A stretch of 64,000 nucleotides of DNA from an uncultured Duncaniella sp. (GCA_958352885.1 CATWQI010000009.1:86412-150411), one strand, 5' to 3'; positions 17,816 to 27,113 are shown, counted from the stretch's first letter. The notes: generated by a model not told the origin, from the letters alone. Translations and numbers: made by a program.

Positions 17816-19039
17816 TCAGAACCTCATACCGACTATCGCCGAAAATGTATTCACCGTATTGAAGTGCGTGAAACTTGAATTATAGTACAGAAATCCGTTA
17901 AACCTCGCCACAAGCCCGGCGAAGAGAGCCCGGTGATTGTACACAAGCGCTGCCGACAGCTTGTAATTATTGGCTATAAGGCTACGCTTGCCGTCAGTAG
18001 AATCCTCGTATGACCGTTTATAGCCCACCGCACCCATACCTGTGACATTCAGTAGCCACCGGCGAGGCTTAAGCACCCAGTTATACCCGTATCCTCCCAG
18101 CACGGCATAATCCTTATGATGGAATGTGTAGTAGGGAGTCTCCAATGGCAGATACTCAAGCATTTCCTCCGGCAGAGAAGAAAAATTCATATCTATATTC
18201 TGCTCAGTGAAATTAAAACCCACTATCGCCGTGCCCGCACTCTTGAGCTGATACTTTGAATAGCTGTAAGCAGCAGCATGCGAGTACTTCTTATTATTGA
18301 AGAAATAATATGCGTCGATATAGAACGTGCTGATGCCTACATCGTCAAATTTATATCTGAAGTGCCCCCCGTCCTTATAGTCCCCGAGTTTGGTCAGTAT
18401 CATACCGCCGTCCGACTTGGTGGACTGGATATTTATGGAAAACCTGGAGCAAGTAAAGTCGAAATTAAATGTATGGCGCGAAGTATGCTTCTTGAAGAAC
18501 TCATCCAGGTTCCACATATATCCAATGCTCACTGCCATAAAACTGAGATGACCGCCGGCATCCGCAAACAGATCGGAATGCATGTCAAGCATCGAATTCT
18601 TGGGAAAGAACATTGACGAGGTTTCAAACCAGCTGTAACTCTTTCCCTGAAGTTTCCAGTTCTTACCCGTACCCACCACATATTCCGGATCATAGGAGTT
18701 AAACGTCTTGTCCCCCCAATAATAAACCTTAAGCAGAAACCGGGGAAATTTAGGATAATATATCGCCGTATCACGTATTAAAAAACCGTTGGCTATCAAT
18801 TGTTTCATCCATAGGGTCGAACTTCGCTTCGTCGAATCGGCGGCTATCTCCTTTTCAAGTTCCGCCTTGATTTCTGCCTCCTTGGCAACTATCGCATGCT
18901 CGCCACGCTCCACAATCGACTCTTTCGGACATACCGAATCAGGCTCCGCCGACTGACAACGACCCGGCAGAGGCAACAGCACAGCCATCACTGCCAGAAT
19001 CGCAATCATAATCATACGTCCCTCAATCCTTATCCGCAT
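17816..19039 (-). CDS. DUF4421-family outer-membrane protein
   Basis: 407 residues with a signal peptide (MIMIAILAVMAVLLPLPGRC preceded by eight residues; a start at 19015 is equally possible). An N-terminal helical segment rich in Lys/Glu is followed by a beta-strand-rich region ending in FSAIVGMRF, as expected of an outer-membrane barrel. Motifs such as KVYYWGDKTFNSYDPEYVVG and SIGYMWNLDEFF are those I associate with DUF4421, a Bacteroidetes family of unknown role. Convergent with menA, divergent from the ompA-like gene. Confidence 0.85.
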   Translation of the reverse strand: MRIRIEGRMIMIAILAVMAVLLPLPGRCQSAEPDSVCPKESIVERGEHAIVAKEAEIKAELEKEIAADSTKRSSTLWMKQLIANGFLIRDTAIYYPKFPRFLLKVYYWGDKTFNSYDPEYVVGTGKNWKLQGKSYSWFETSSMFFPKNSMLDMHSDLFADAGGHLSFMAVSIGYMWNLDEFFKKHTSRHTFNFDFTCSRFSINIQSTKSDGGMILTKLGDYKDGGHFRYKFDDVGISTFYIDAYYFFNNKKYSHAAAYSYSKYQLKSAGTAIVGFNFTEQNIDMNFSSLPEEMLEYLPLETPYYTFHHKDYAVLGGYGYNWVLKPRRWLLNVTGMGAVGYKRSYEDSTDGKRSLIANNYKLSAALVYNHRALFAGLVARFNGFLYYNSSFTHFNTVNTFSAIVGMRF

Positions 19040-19344
19040 AGTTCTCTCAGAAATCCTTTCAAAAGCATAGTAATGAAAAAAACAACAATAAGCCTGTCGC
19101 TGAATTCACATGCAAATTTACTCAAATTATCCCACATATCAATCCGACATCCTAAAAAAAGCACTAATGGAGTATTTTCGACCTCAACTCCCGGACGGTA
19201 CCGGCACCGCGACATCAGGCGATGCGCTTAACTCAACGCTTATATTGCGAGGTTTGCATACATCCGAGGAAATTTAACGCCCGATGGCATTCTGTTAAAT
19301 AAAATTTATGAAATTTGTGTACCAATCTCACAAACCATTTATTT
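19040..19344. other. Divergent intergenic region between DUF4421 and OmpA genes
   Basis: A 305-bp gap. On the minus strand TAAATTTGC at 19112-19120 fits a -7 box for the DUF4421 gene. No equally good plus-strand promoter for the ompA-like gene was found; the A/T-rich stretch at about 19290-19320 is the likely site. No gene seen in it. Confidence 0.5.
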
Positions 19345-20475
19345 ATGAAACAGATAAGCAAGAAATTAGCATCAGTCATCACACTATTGTGCGCAGCGTT
19401 CCCATTTGCAGCATCAGCCCAGCAAGAGGCTACCGCAGTCTCTGTCAATGCCGCACAGGAAGTCGAATTCAATCCCCATTGGTTCTTACAGCTTCAGGCT
19501 GGCGGAGGATACACCGTCGGTGAGGCAGACTTCAACAAGCTTCTGTCACCGGCAGCCGCAATCAATGTCGGCTACCGATTCACCCCATCTTTCGGGCTTC
19601 GCATCGGCGGAAGCGGATGGCAGGCGAAAGGCGCCCTTGTAAACCCGCATAAACGCTACAAATACAATTATCTCCAGGGCAATATCGACGCCATGTTGTC
19701 GCTCACAAACCTGTTCTGCGGATATAACCCCGACCGCACCCTTGATTTCTACGGCTTCCTCGGGCTCGGCGGAACACTCGGATACCACAACCGTCAGGCA
19801 AACGAGCTAAGTGCAGCCGGCTACCATCTGGAAAAGCTCTGGTCAGGCAAGAAACTCTTCTTCGACGTACGCGGAGGCCTCGGTGTCAACATCAACCTCA
19901 GCCGTGTAGTCGCCCTCAATCTCGAAGCCAACGCCAATATGCTCCCTGACGGGTTCAATTCCAAGAAAGGCAGCAACAGAGACTGGCAGCTAAACGGTCT
20001 CGTAGGCGTGACAATTAGCTTCGGAAGGACCAAAACACGCACAGTCGAAGTCATCGAAGCTGCAGAAGTGGTACAGCCTGCGCCCGAACCCGAACCGCAG
20101 CCCGCTCCGGCTCCCGTGGTCGAACAGCCCAAACCCGTCGAGGCAAAGCAACCGGCTTCAATGGAACAGGACATATTCTTCAAAATCAATTCCTCCAAAA
20201 TATCCACCGCTGAGACCGAAAAAATCGACCGCATGATTTCCTTCCTCAAGGAAAACCCCGAAGCCAAAGTAATCGTGACCGGTTATGCTGACAAAGGCAC
20301 CGGAACAGCAGCTTACAATCTCAAGATTTCACGATTCCGCGCCCAGAGCGTGGCAGACGCCCTCCGTAACGGCGGAATCGAAGCTTCACGCATCTCCGTG
20401 AACGCCCTCGGCGACACCGAACAGCCATTCACCGAGAACAACAAAAACCGCGTCGCAATCGCAGTAGCCGAATAA
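19345..20475 (+). CDS. OmpA-family outer-membrane protein
   Basis: 376 residues from MKQISKKLASVITLLC, a signal peptide start (an upstream in-frame ATG at 19315 adds ten non-signal residues). The N-terminal half is a beta barrel (GGGYTVGEADFNKLLSPAA, GYRFTPSFGLRIGG), followed by a Pro/Glu hinge (PAPEPEPQPAPAPVVEQPK) and a C-terminal OmpA peptidoglycan-binding domain (about 270-376; DIFFKINSSKIS, GYADKGTG, LKISRFRAQSVADAL). It ties the outer membrane to the cell wall. Followed by a GC-rich terminator. Confidence 0.94.
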   Translation: MKQISKKLASVITLLCAAFPFAASAQQEATAVSVNAAQEVEFNPHWFLQLQAGGGYTVGEADFNKLLSPAAAINVGYRFTPSFGLRIGGSGWQAKGALVNPHKRYKYNYLQGNIDAMLSLTNLFCGYNPDRTLDFYGFLGLGGTLGYHNRQANELSAAGYHLEKLWSGKKLFFDVRGGLGVNINLSRVVALNLEANANMLPDGFNSKKGSNRDWQLNGLVGVTISFGRTKTRTVEVIEAAEVVQPAPEPEPQPAPAPVVEQPKPVEAKQPASMEQDIFFKINSSKISTAETEKIDRMISFLKENPEAKVIVTGYADKGTGTAAYNLKISRFRAQSVADALRNGGIEASRISVNALGDTEQPFTENNKNRVAIAVAE

Positions 20476-20528
20476 CACTTAGCCAAACACCTACCCAAGC
20501 ACTTACACATACTTAAAGATTGCTTAAA

Positions 20529-20563
20529 GCCGCCGGAGGGACACACCATGTCCCCCCGGCGGC
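20529..20563 (+). terminator. Terminator after the OmpA gene
   Basis: A 15-base GC-rich stem with one mismatch: GCCGCCGGAGGGACA (20529-20543) against TGTCCCCCCGGCGGC (20549-20563), loop CACCA. Only a weak T-tract follows. Confidence 0.82.
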
Positions 20564-20625
20564 TACGCTTTACCCCACTCAATCAGCATTCCTCAGCCAC
20601 GCACATAAATTTTCATCGTAATTCA

Positions 20626-20656
20626 TTGTAAACTGGAAAATTATTTGTAACTTTGC
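20626..20656 (+). promoter_or_regulatory. Promoter of rpsA
   Basis: TTG (20626-20628), 19 bp, TAACTTTGC (20648-20656). It is a consensus-grade Bacteroidetes promoter, 63 bp before the rpsA start. Confidence 0.85.
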
Positions 20657-20719
20657 ACCGCTTTGCGGCTCCTGCCGCAGACTGTTTTAATTAACCTTAT
20701 TTATTAACCCCATTTTTTA

Positions 20720-22516
20720 ATGACTGAAGAAGTAAAAAACTCCCCTATCGAGGATTTCGACTGGGAAGCGTATGCAAAGGGTGAGACCAAGGGTGACAAA
20801 ACCCGCGAAGAGCTCACCAAAACCTATGATGAATCGCTCAACACCGTGCGTGACAAGGACGTAATCGAAGGTACCATCATCGCCCTCAACAAGCGTGAGG
20901 CTGTGGTTAACATCGGCTACAAGAGCGACGGCATCATCCCCGTTAGCGAATTCCGCTACAACCCCGACATCAAGGTGGGTGACACTGTTGAAGTCTTCAT
21001 CGAAAACCAGGAAGACAAGAAGGGTCAGCTCATCCTTTCTCACCGCAAAGCCCGCGCAGCCCGCTCTTGGGACCGCATCAACGAGGCTCTCGAGAAAGAC
21101 GAAGTCATCAAGGGCTACATCAAGTGCCGCACCAAGGGTGGTATGATTGTCGACGTTTTCGGCATCGAGGCATTCCTCCCCGGCTCTCAAATCGATGTTA
21201 AGCCTATCCGCGACTACGATATCTTCGTTGGCAAGACCATGGAGTTCAAGGTCGTAAAAATCAATCAAGAATTCAAGAACGTCGTTGTCAGCCACAAGGC
21301 TCTCATCGAGGCTGAGCTCGAGCAGCAGAAGCGCGAAATCATCGCCAAGCTCGAAAAAGGCCAGGTACTCGAGGGTTCTGTCAAGAACATCACTTCTTAC
21401 GGTGTGTTCATCGACCTCGGCGGCGTAGACGGTCTCATCCACATCACTGACCTCTCTTGGGGCCGCGTAAGCCATCCCGAAGAAGTGGTACAGCTCGACC
21501 AGAAGCTCAACGTGGTTATCCTCGACTTCGACGACGAGAAGAAGCGTATCGCTCTCGGTCTCAAGCAGCTCCAGCCCCATCCCTGGGATGCGCTTGACGC
21601 AAACCTCAAGGTTGGCGACAAGGTTAAGGGCAAAGTTGTCGTTATGGCTGACTATGGCGCATTCGTTGAAATCGCTCCCGGCGTAGAAGGTCTCATCCAC
21701 GTCAGCGAAATGTCTTGGAGCCAGCACCTCCGCTCTGCTCAGGACTTCATGAAGGTTGGCGACGAAATCGAAGCCGTTATCCTCACACTCGACCGCGAGG
21801 ACCGCAAGATGTCTCTCGGCATCAAGCAGCTTAAGAACGATCCTTGGGAAAATATCGAAACCAAATATCCCGTCGGCAGCAAGCACACTGCAAAAGTACG
21901 CAACTTCACTAACTTCGGCGTATTCGTTGAAATCGAAGAAGGCGTTGACGGTCTCATCCACATCAGCGACCTCTCTTGGACCAAGAAGGTTAAGCACCCC
22001 TCTGAATTCACTCAGATTGGCGCAGATATCGATGTTCAGGTTCTCGAAATCGACAAGGACAACCGTCGTCTCTCTCTCGGTCACAAGCAGCTCGAAGAGA
22101 ATCCCTGGGACGTATTCGAAACTGTCTTCACCGTTGGCTCAATCCACGAAGGCACCATCATCGAGATGGTAGAGAAGGGCGCTGTTATCGCTCTCCCCTA
22201 CGGCGTGGAAGGCTTCGCTACTCCCAAGCACCTCGTGAAGGAAGATGGTAGCCGTGCTCAGGTTGACGAGAAGCTCAACTTCAAGGTTATCGAATTCAAC
22301 AAGGACAGCAAGCGCATCATCCTTTCTCACAGCCGCATCTTCGAAGATGAGCAGAAGGGCGAACGCGCTGAAGCTCCCAAGAAGCAGGGTGGCAACCGTC
22401 GTGGTGGCAACCGTCGTGCTGATGAAGCTCCCGCTCTCAACACTCCTCTTGAGAAGACTACTCTCGGCGACCTCGAAGCTCTCGCTGAACTCAAGCAGAA
22501 GCTCGCTGGCAAGTAA
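20720..22516 (+). CDS. rpsA: 30S ribosomal protein S1
   Basis: 598 residues made of six S1 RNA-binding domains from about residue 45 to 540, for example GSVKNITSYGVFIDLGGVDG, VVMADYGAFVEIAPGVEG and VRNFTNFGVFVEIEEGVDG. A short basic/Gly tail (KKQGGNRRGGNRR) and a conserved LGDLEALAELKQKLAGK end follow. S1 loads mRNA on the small subunit, which matters here because genes in this window mostly lack Shine-Dalgarno sites. Codons are strongly biased, as in highly expressed genes, which also produces long but meaningless frames on the opposite strand. Confidence 0.97.
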   Translation: MTEEVKNSPIEDFDWEAYAKGETKGDKTREELTKTYDESLNTVRDKDVIEGTIIALNKREAVVNIGYKSDGIIPVSEFRYNPDIKVGDTVEVFIENQEDKKGQLILSHRKARAARSWDRINEALEKDEVIKGYIKCRTKGGMIVDVFGIEAFLPGSQIDVKPIRDYDIFVGKTMEFKVVKINQEFKNVVVSHKALIEAELEQQKREIIAKLEKGQVLEGSVKNITSYGVFIDLGGVDGLIHITDLSWGRVSHPEEVVQLDQKLNVVILDFDDEKKRIALGLKQLQPHPWDALDANLKVGDKVKGKVVVMADYGAFVEIAPGVEGLIHVSEMSWSQHLRSAQDFMKVGDEIEAVILTLDREDRKMSLGIKQLKNDPWENIETKYPVGSKHTAKVRNFTNFGVFVEIEEGVDGLIHISDLSWTKKVKHPSEFTQIGADIDVQVLEIDKDNRRLSLGHKQLEENPWDVFETVFTVGSIHEGTIIEMVEKGAVIALPYGVEGFATPKHLVKEDGSRAQVDEKLNFKVIEFNKDSKRIILSHSRIFEDEQKGERAEAPKKQGGNRRGGNRRADEAPALNTPLEKTTLGDLEALAELKQKLAGK

Positions 22517-22544
22517 TCCACTTGCTCTGACAGCATAAACCAAC

Positions 22545-22585
22545 AGCTCCGGCTATGCTTAACGCACAGCCGGAGCTTATTTTTT
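22545..22585 (+). terminator. Terminator of rpsA
   Basis: AGCTCCGGCT (22545-22554) pairs perfectly with AGCCGGAGCT (22568-22577), followed by TATTTTTT. A textbook intrinsic terminator. Confidence 0.93.
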
Positions 22586-22640
22586 ACCCTGCCGCAACAC
22601 AGCGGAACCACCCGCACCGTCATGGCTCATCCGTCATGGC

Positions 22641-23285
22641 TCACTTCCTTCCGAAATCAGCTGGAATCTCACCCCAGACCGGAGTGTCCCATGTAAGTAT
22701 AGGATTAGTTACACTATTATTGTGAAGCCACTCTGTGGCACGTTCAATCATCTTGAAAATCTCGGCATTCTCGGCAGAAGGAACAAGCGAAGTCTTAGGC
22801 GCACCGTTACGCACCCAAGCCCGGGCAGTCCGCGAATCTGAATAGATAGGAGTGTTCGGACGCCCCTGCTGCTTCAGCAGAGCCAGACCGTGGACCAGAG
22901 CCAGAAACTCACCTATATTATTAGTACCGCCTCTGAACGGACCGGCATGGAAAATACGCTCACCGGTACGCACCCACACCCCCTGGTACTCCACTGGACC
23001 AGGATTCTTCGAGCAAGCCGCATCCACGGCAAGCGCATCCTGCCTTATCTCTGGGAAAGCATCGTAATTCCTCACATCAGGGCGATGCGAAGCTATTGAC
23101 TTAAGTATGTCAAGCTGCTCCACCGGGTCACCGCGGTAAGCCGCCACTGCAGCCTCCTGAGAGTCAAAACTCTTATACTTCGCATCCGGATACCCCTCCA
23201 CCTGAAGGCGACATTCCTCCCACGAGTCAAACACACCTGTGGCATATCCGTTCCATACCACATAAAATTTCCGTCTTGGTGCCAT
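22641..23285 (-). CDS. Ribonuclease HI with N-terminal viroplasmin (RNH1) domain
   Basis: 214 residues. The N-terminal 45 residues (FYVVWNGYATGVFDSWEEC, then KSFDSQEAAVAAY) form the caulimovirus-viroplasmin/RNH1 domain that binds RNA-DNA hybrids. The catalytic RNase H domain follows, with acidic residues in AVDAACSKNPGP, NNIGEFLALVHG, IYSDSRTARAWV and a final Asp in LTWDTPVWGE. It removes RNA from RNA-DNA hybrids. The combination is common in Bacteroidetes. It sits alone, convergent with rpsA. Confidence 0.92.
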   Translation of the reverse strand: MAPRRKFYVVWNGYATGVFDSWEECRLQVEGYPDAKYKSFDSQEAAVAAYRGDPVEQLDILKSIASHRPDVRNYDAFPEIRQDALAVDAACSKNPGPVEYQGVWVRTGERIFHAGPFRGGTNNIGEFLALVHGLALLKQQGRPNTPIYSDSRTARAWVRNGAPKTSLVPSAENAEIFKMIERATEWLHNNSVTNPILTWDTPVWGEIPADFGRK

Positions 23286-23339
23286 ACATCTCTTACTTAC
23301 AAAATCAAACTGCTGCGTGTCATCTCCCGTAACACCCTC

Positions 23340-24521
23340 CTACGAAAGAGTCAGATATATCGAAATATCCACATTGCGTATCCCCATCTCGGAAGCGATG
23401 CGTGGATTAACAATCTTCCCGAAAAACGTAAACGTGGCTTTCTGCATGCCGGGGTGCAGCTTCAACGCATTGCTAACCCCATCGCACGTCACTATGCTCT
23501 GCATCAGAGTGAGAAACGTATTGCTCAGAGCCATGGCAGCCGTACGGGCAACCGCACAGCCCGCATGCACGAAGCACACACGCCCCCCTGTCCCGGCTGC
23601 CCCCTCCGCTGCCGACACCTGAGCCAGATCCACCGCTGTCATGGACGGGAAAGCAGACCCGTCGTCCGACGCAAGGTCAAACGTCACCACCCCACGCTTC
23701 ATGGTTTCAACCACATCACGGCTCACGCTGAATGGCTCATGCGTACCGCACACCACCACAACGTCCGCCGAACGCAACGCATTGTCAAGCGTGCGAGGAT
23801 GGAGCGACGAGGTTATCACCCAGGCCCCAAGCTCCTGCGAAGCCCGGCGTAGGGAATAGACATCATTGTCATACATCCTCACCATAGCCCCCAGCCCCAC
23901 CGCTGACCGGGCGGCGGCACATGCGGCAATCCCGGAGCCGATAATAAGAGTCTCGCACGGCACTATCCCCGCCACTCCGCCAAGCAATATACCCTTCCCC
24001 CTCTGCGAGTCGGCAAGCAGCGAAGAGGCGATTGCCATGGAAGCCCTCCCGTCAATCTCGGCAAGGATATCCGCAAATGGCGTACACCCCCTCTCATCCT
24101 CTATCAGGTCGATAGCTATCGCTATGATATGCCGCCGCAGCAACTCCTTCACAGCCGCCGCCTTCTGGTAGCTTGGCTTAAGCAGTGTAAGCAGCATTGC
24201 CCCGCGCCGCATCTTTCTCACATCCGAGGGCTCAGGCGGAGCAAGATATATCACTATATCACAGCCCAGAGCCTCCTCGCGCGTCCCCACCGACACACCG
24301 GCTCTCATGTACTGATTATCCGTATAATGGATACAGTCAGCAGCTCCTTCCTGCATCTTGACCCTGAACCCGCGCTCTATCAGCTGACCGGCAGCCTCAG
24401 GAGTCAGCGGAAACCGGCGTTCCGACGGATTATCACACGTAGGTAGACCTATTGAGAACCCTCGGTGGCATGTAGCCGTCTCAAGAGGTTGTTCTTGCGG
24501 AGTTGGCGTTTCAGCTATCAT
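23340..24521 (-). CDS. Alanine dehydrogenase / transhydrogenase-alpha-like protein
   Basis: 393 residues of the AlaDH/PNT superfamily. The N-terminal domain includes NPSERRFPLTPEAAGQLIERG and the NAD-binding Rossmann half begins GKGILLGGVAGIVPCETLIIGSGIAACAA. The C-terminal VHAGCAVARTAAMALSNTFL matches the AlaDH pattern at the same place. However the catalytic Lys of AlaDH (usual LKVKEP) is replaced in IYLAPPEP and the catalytic His (usual YLHL) in LTLLKPS, so alanine dehydrogenase activity is doubtful. No transhydrogenase beta subunit is adjacent. It starts 15 bp after the aroK stop, so the two are probably cotranscribed. Confidence 0.85.
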   Translation of the reverse strand: MIAETPTPQEQPLETATCHRGFSIGLPTCDNPSERRFPLTPEAAGQLIERGFRVKMQEGAADCIHYTDNQYMRAGVSVGTREEALGCDIVIYLAPPEPSDVRKMRRGAMLLTLLKPSYQKAAAVKELLRRHIIAIAIDLIEDERGCTPFADILAEIDGRASMAIASSLLADSQRGKGILLGGVAGIVPCETLIIGSGIAACAAARSAVGLGAMVRMYDNDVYSLRRASQELGAWVITSSLHPRTLDNALRSADVVVVCGTHEPFSVSRDVVETMKRGVVTFDLASDDGSAFPSMTAVDLAQVSAAEGAAGTGGRVCFVHAGCAVARTAAMALSNTFLTLMQSIVTCDGVSNALKLHPGMQKATFTFFGKIVNPRIASEMGIRNVDISIYLTLS

Positions 24522-24536
24522 AACGGAGAGACATTT

Positions 24537-25085
24537 TTAGTTCTTTTTCAGCGGCAAATCAAAACGTGCGATAAAAGCCTCGCACTTCTCCTCTATCTGA
24601 TTCTCATCCTCAAGCAACGTGCAGTCAAACGTGCACGCCGCCTTCGAATAATATGGCATACGCCTCTCAAGCTGCTCTGTTATAAACCTGTCAAGCTCCT
24701 CATCGTCAAGATTCGCTATCAACGGACGCTTGGCACGCCCCCTTTTCAGACGTTCGAGCAATCGCCCGTGTGACGCACACAGATGCACGGTCACGCCATA
24801 GCGGTTCATCAGCTCCATATTATCGCCGAAACATGGAGTCCCGCCCCCGCAGGCTATCACTGCGTTAGGTGTGGCAGCCAAATCGGCAAGAGCGTCCCGC
24901 TCCATCTCACGGAAAGCGCCCTCCCCGTCCGACGAGAAAATCTCACGTATGCTCTTGCCCGCACGCTCCTCTATATAGTCGTCCAAATCGACAAACCGTA
25001 TATCGCACCGTGCAGCCAAAGCCTTGCCAAGCGTTGACTTCCCGCAACCCATATATCCTATCAAATAAATCGGTCTCATTGCCAT
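24537..25085 (-). CDS. aroK: Shikimate kinase
   Basis: 182 residues from MAMRPIYLIG (MRPIYL two codons later is equally plausible). The P-loop GYMGCGKSTLG, the shikimate-binding VDLDDYIEE with FREME, and IACGGGTPCF are all present, as is the lid Arg region RLKRGRAKRPL. It phosphorylates shikimate in the aromatic amino acid pathway in the cytoplasm. First gene of a two-gene unit with the AlaDH/PNT-like gene; TAATTTTG on the minus strand at 25107-25114 is a possible -7 box. Confidence 0.95.
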   Translation of the reverse strand: MAMRPIYLIGYMGCGKSTLGKALAARCDIRFVDLDDYIEERAGKSIREIFSSDGEGAFREMERDALADLAATPNAVIACGGGTPCFGDNMELMNRYGVTVHLCASHGRLLERLKRGRAKRPLIANLDDEELDRFITEQLERRMPYYSKAACTFDCTLLEDENQIEEKCEAFIARFDLPLKKN

Positions 25086-25191
25086 CGATAAATTTCTTAA
25101 CGCTTACAAAATTACAATAATAATCTGATTCATTACATATTTCACATCAAGCAAAACGAACCCTCAGCCACAATTATTCCGGAAAATTCAT

Positions 25192-25199
25192 TAACTTTG
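25192..25199 (+). promoter_or_regulatory. -7 box upstream of the ATPase/HNH pair
   Basis: TAACTTTG at 25192-25199 fits TAnnTTTG and lies 28 bp upstream of the ATPase start. No clear -33 TTTG is found at the usual spacing, so strength may be low or activator-dependent. Confidence 0.6.
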
Positions 25200-25227
25200 T
25201 GAAAATAACATTTTCAATCCAGGTTTT

Positions 25228-26445
25228 ATGTATCTGACCAATCTAAAAATAAAGAATATCGGCCCGTTCCGTGAGGGGGAAATAGAGTTTGCCTGCAATA
25301 CCCAATCAAATGAACAGAACCCTGTCACTATAATAACCGGCATGAATGGCACAGGCAAATCCGTCATCATCGATGCCATTCGAGCTGCATTGAGCGGTCA
25401 GAAATTAGAGCGTAACATTGTTGCGAAACCCGACGATTTCTATATCAAAATTGATGCGGTTATTAATAAAGAATTATACCATTTATCCACATCTGATGCT
25501 CAATATGGATATATAAACACCGTTGATTATCTAAAAATCGGAAAATACTTACAGTCCGCATATTCTGAAAATGCGCCTGTGCAGCCATGGATAATTGACT
25601 ACTGGTCCACACGTACTCCGGCTGATTCGTTCAGTATTAAAAGCATTAAGAGCATTGACCACAATGGGTTGCTGAAAGATGTCATGTTAGGCAACAAACG
25701 AAACGTTGATCTTACAAACTTCCTATGCCACATAGACTATCTACGCAGCAGCGATGTTGACTCTGAAAAAGAGCTTGGTGGCATGCTATACAAAGTAATA
25801 AAGAAAACCATTAACCTGTGCCTTGAAAACGGGACATTCAAACATATTCGCCGTACTGATCTTCAACCCATCATTGAGCAAAACGGACACGATGTCACTC
25901 TTGACAAGCTAAGCAGTGGCAATCTGTTCCTTATCGAACATATTATGTTATTGCTTTGTAAGATGTATTCACTTTCAGTGCTGCTTGACATACCTCCGAA
26001 GAATATTTTACATAGCCCCGGGCTACTCCTTATTGACGAAATCGAGAATCACTTGCATCCGAGATGGCAAAAATCCATCCTCGGCATAATCCGTTCCCTT
26101 TTCCCGAACCTTCAAATCATACTCACTACTCATTCACCATTCATTCTGTCGTCACTACCGGGAATACGGATTTACACATGTAAATCTGAAATCGGACATA
26201 GCATAATTGTGGATGAAACTGATACTTACAGCAATATGCCGGTCGATGAAATCCTCCTGAGTGATGCATTCAACGTTTATCCGTTCAACAATGAAATCAC
26301 TGAATTGATGATTAGTCGAAAGAAAGCCGTTGAGACCGGAGATAACGAGAAAGCCCGCACAATAGCATCCAAATTAAGCCGTATAAATCCTGAATATTTT
26401 GCATATCTGGATATCGAGAACCGAATTAACACCTTAAAAAAATGA
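25228..26445 (+). CDS. ABC-type ATPase of a Septu-like pair (PtuA-like)
   Basis: 405 residues of the RecF/SMC-like AAA class. MYLTNLKIKNIGPF opens the fold, Walker A is GMNGTGKS (38-45), a signature-like segment DKLSSGNLFLIEHIM follows, Walker B is LLIDEIENHLHPRW (Asp270, Glu271), and the H-loop is TTHSPF. It overlaps the next gene, an HNH nuclease, by 4 bp (ATGA). That gene order and pairing is the layout of Septu (PtuA-PtuB) anti-phage systems. The protein is shorter than many PtuA proteins and has no DUF3696 seen by eye. Base composition is clearly A/T-richer than neighbours, suggesting transfer. Defence function is inferred. Confidence 0.85.
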   Translation: MYLTNLKIKNIGPFREGEIEFACNTQSNEQNPVTIITGMNGTGKSVIIDAIRAALSGQKLERNIVAKPDDFYIKIDAVINKELYHLSTSDAQYGYINTVDYLKIGKYLQSAYSENAPVQPWIIDYWSTRTPADSFSIKSIKSIDHNGLLKDVMLGNKRNVDLTNFLCHIDYLRSSDVDSEKELGGMLYKVIKKTINLCLENGTFKHIRRTDLQPIIEQNGHDVTLDKLSSGNLFLIEHIMLLLCKMYSLSVLLDIPPKNILHSPGLLLIDEIENHLHPRWQKSILGIIRSLFPNLQIILTTHSPFILSSLPGIRIYTCKSEIGHSIIVDETDTYSNMPVDEILLSDAFNVYPFNNEITELMISRKKAVETGDNEKARTIASKLSRINPEYFAYLDIENRINTLKK

Positions 26446-27113
26446 GACACATCGAAAGATTGCCAATCCCCGGAATATTAGCCAGTAAACATATGGAATG
26501 GCAACAGAAATACGACGAAAAGCTCAAATCTCAACCCGGTGCTCGCCCCGATTCCAGTAAATATGCTCATAAAGACATCCGCCGGCAACTTATGTCGATG
26601 TCTTACGGCAAATGCTTTTATTGTGAGAGCATCCTGAGCAATCAGCCAAAGGAGGTCGACCATTTCATCGAAGTAGCAGTTGACCGGTCTAAAGCTTATT
26701 CATGGGATAATTTATATCTTGCATGTCTGAATTGCAATGACAAGATTCCTCACAATAAAATCTCTGTGAATGACGCTCTTGACCCTTGCAGGGACTCCGA
26801 TGAAGCCATTAAAGCGAACATTTCATTCGACAACGAGTTTATAGTTGCTGTTCCTGGCTCCCCGCTCGGACTTAACACCATCAAGAAATTCCGCCTTAAT
26901 GACGAACAGCTGGACAACAAACGCGCAAAATGGTTAAATCATATTGAGCGTCAATTGAGACAAATACTTTGCGACATGATTGACGAGGGCAGAAACAAAT
27001 TAAATGGGGAAGAACGCTTGATTATTGAATCATTCAAACAACCTGACCACCCCTACAGTCTGATGAGTGAAATATTTCTTGATAGAATTTCCGCACTAAA
27101 GAAATATCTGTAA
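26442..27113 (+). CDS. HNH endonuclease of a Septu-like pair (PtuB-like)
   Basis: 223 residues. The zinc-bound HNH core shows C58-F-Y-C61, V-D-H74-F, SWDN90LYL and C95-L-N-C98-N99, the pattern of PtuB and retron-associated HNH nucleases. The C-terminal half is helical with no recognised motif. Coupled to the upstream ATPase by a 4-bp overlap, so the two are made together. In Septu systems the ATPase scaffolds and gates the nuclease. I see no reverse transcriptase or msr/msd-like region upstream, so it is not evidently a retron. Confidence 0.87.
   Translation: MRHIERLPIPGILASKHMEWQQKYDEKLKSQPGARPDSSKYAHKDIRRQLMSMSYGKCFYCESILSNQPKEVDHFIEVAVDRSKAYSWDNLYLACLNCNDKIPHNKISVNDALDPCRDSDEAIKANISFDNEFIVAVPGSPLGLNTIKKFRLNDEQLDNKRAKWLNHIERQLRQILCDMIDEGRNKLNGEERLIIESFKQPDHPYSLMSEIFLDRISALKKYL

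Noticed and set aside
20717..22084. A 455-codon open frame on the minus strand opposite rpsA
   Set aside because: It mirrors the strong codon bias of rpsA; the peptide is repetitive (Val/Asp/Glu-rich) with no domain, and S1 on the plus strand is certain.
25086..25227. Retron or msr/msd RNA before the ATPase/HNH pair
   Set aside because: No reverse transcriptase gene and no long inverted repeat in this gap, so a retron is not supported.
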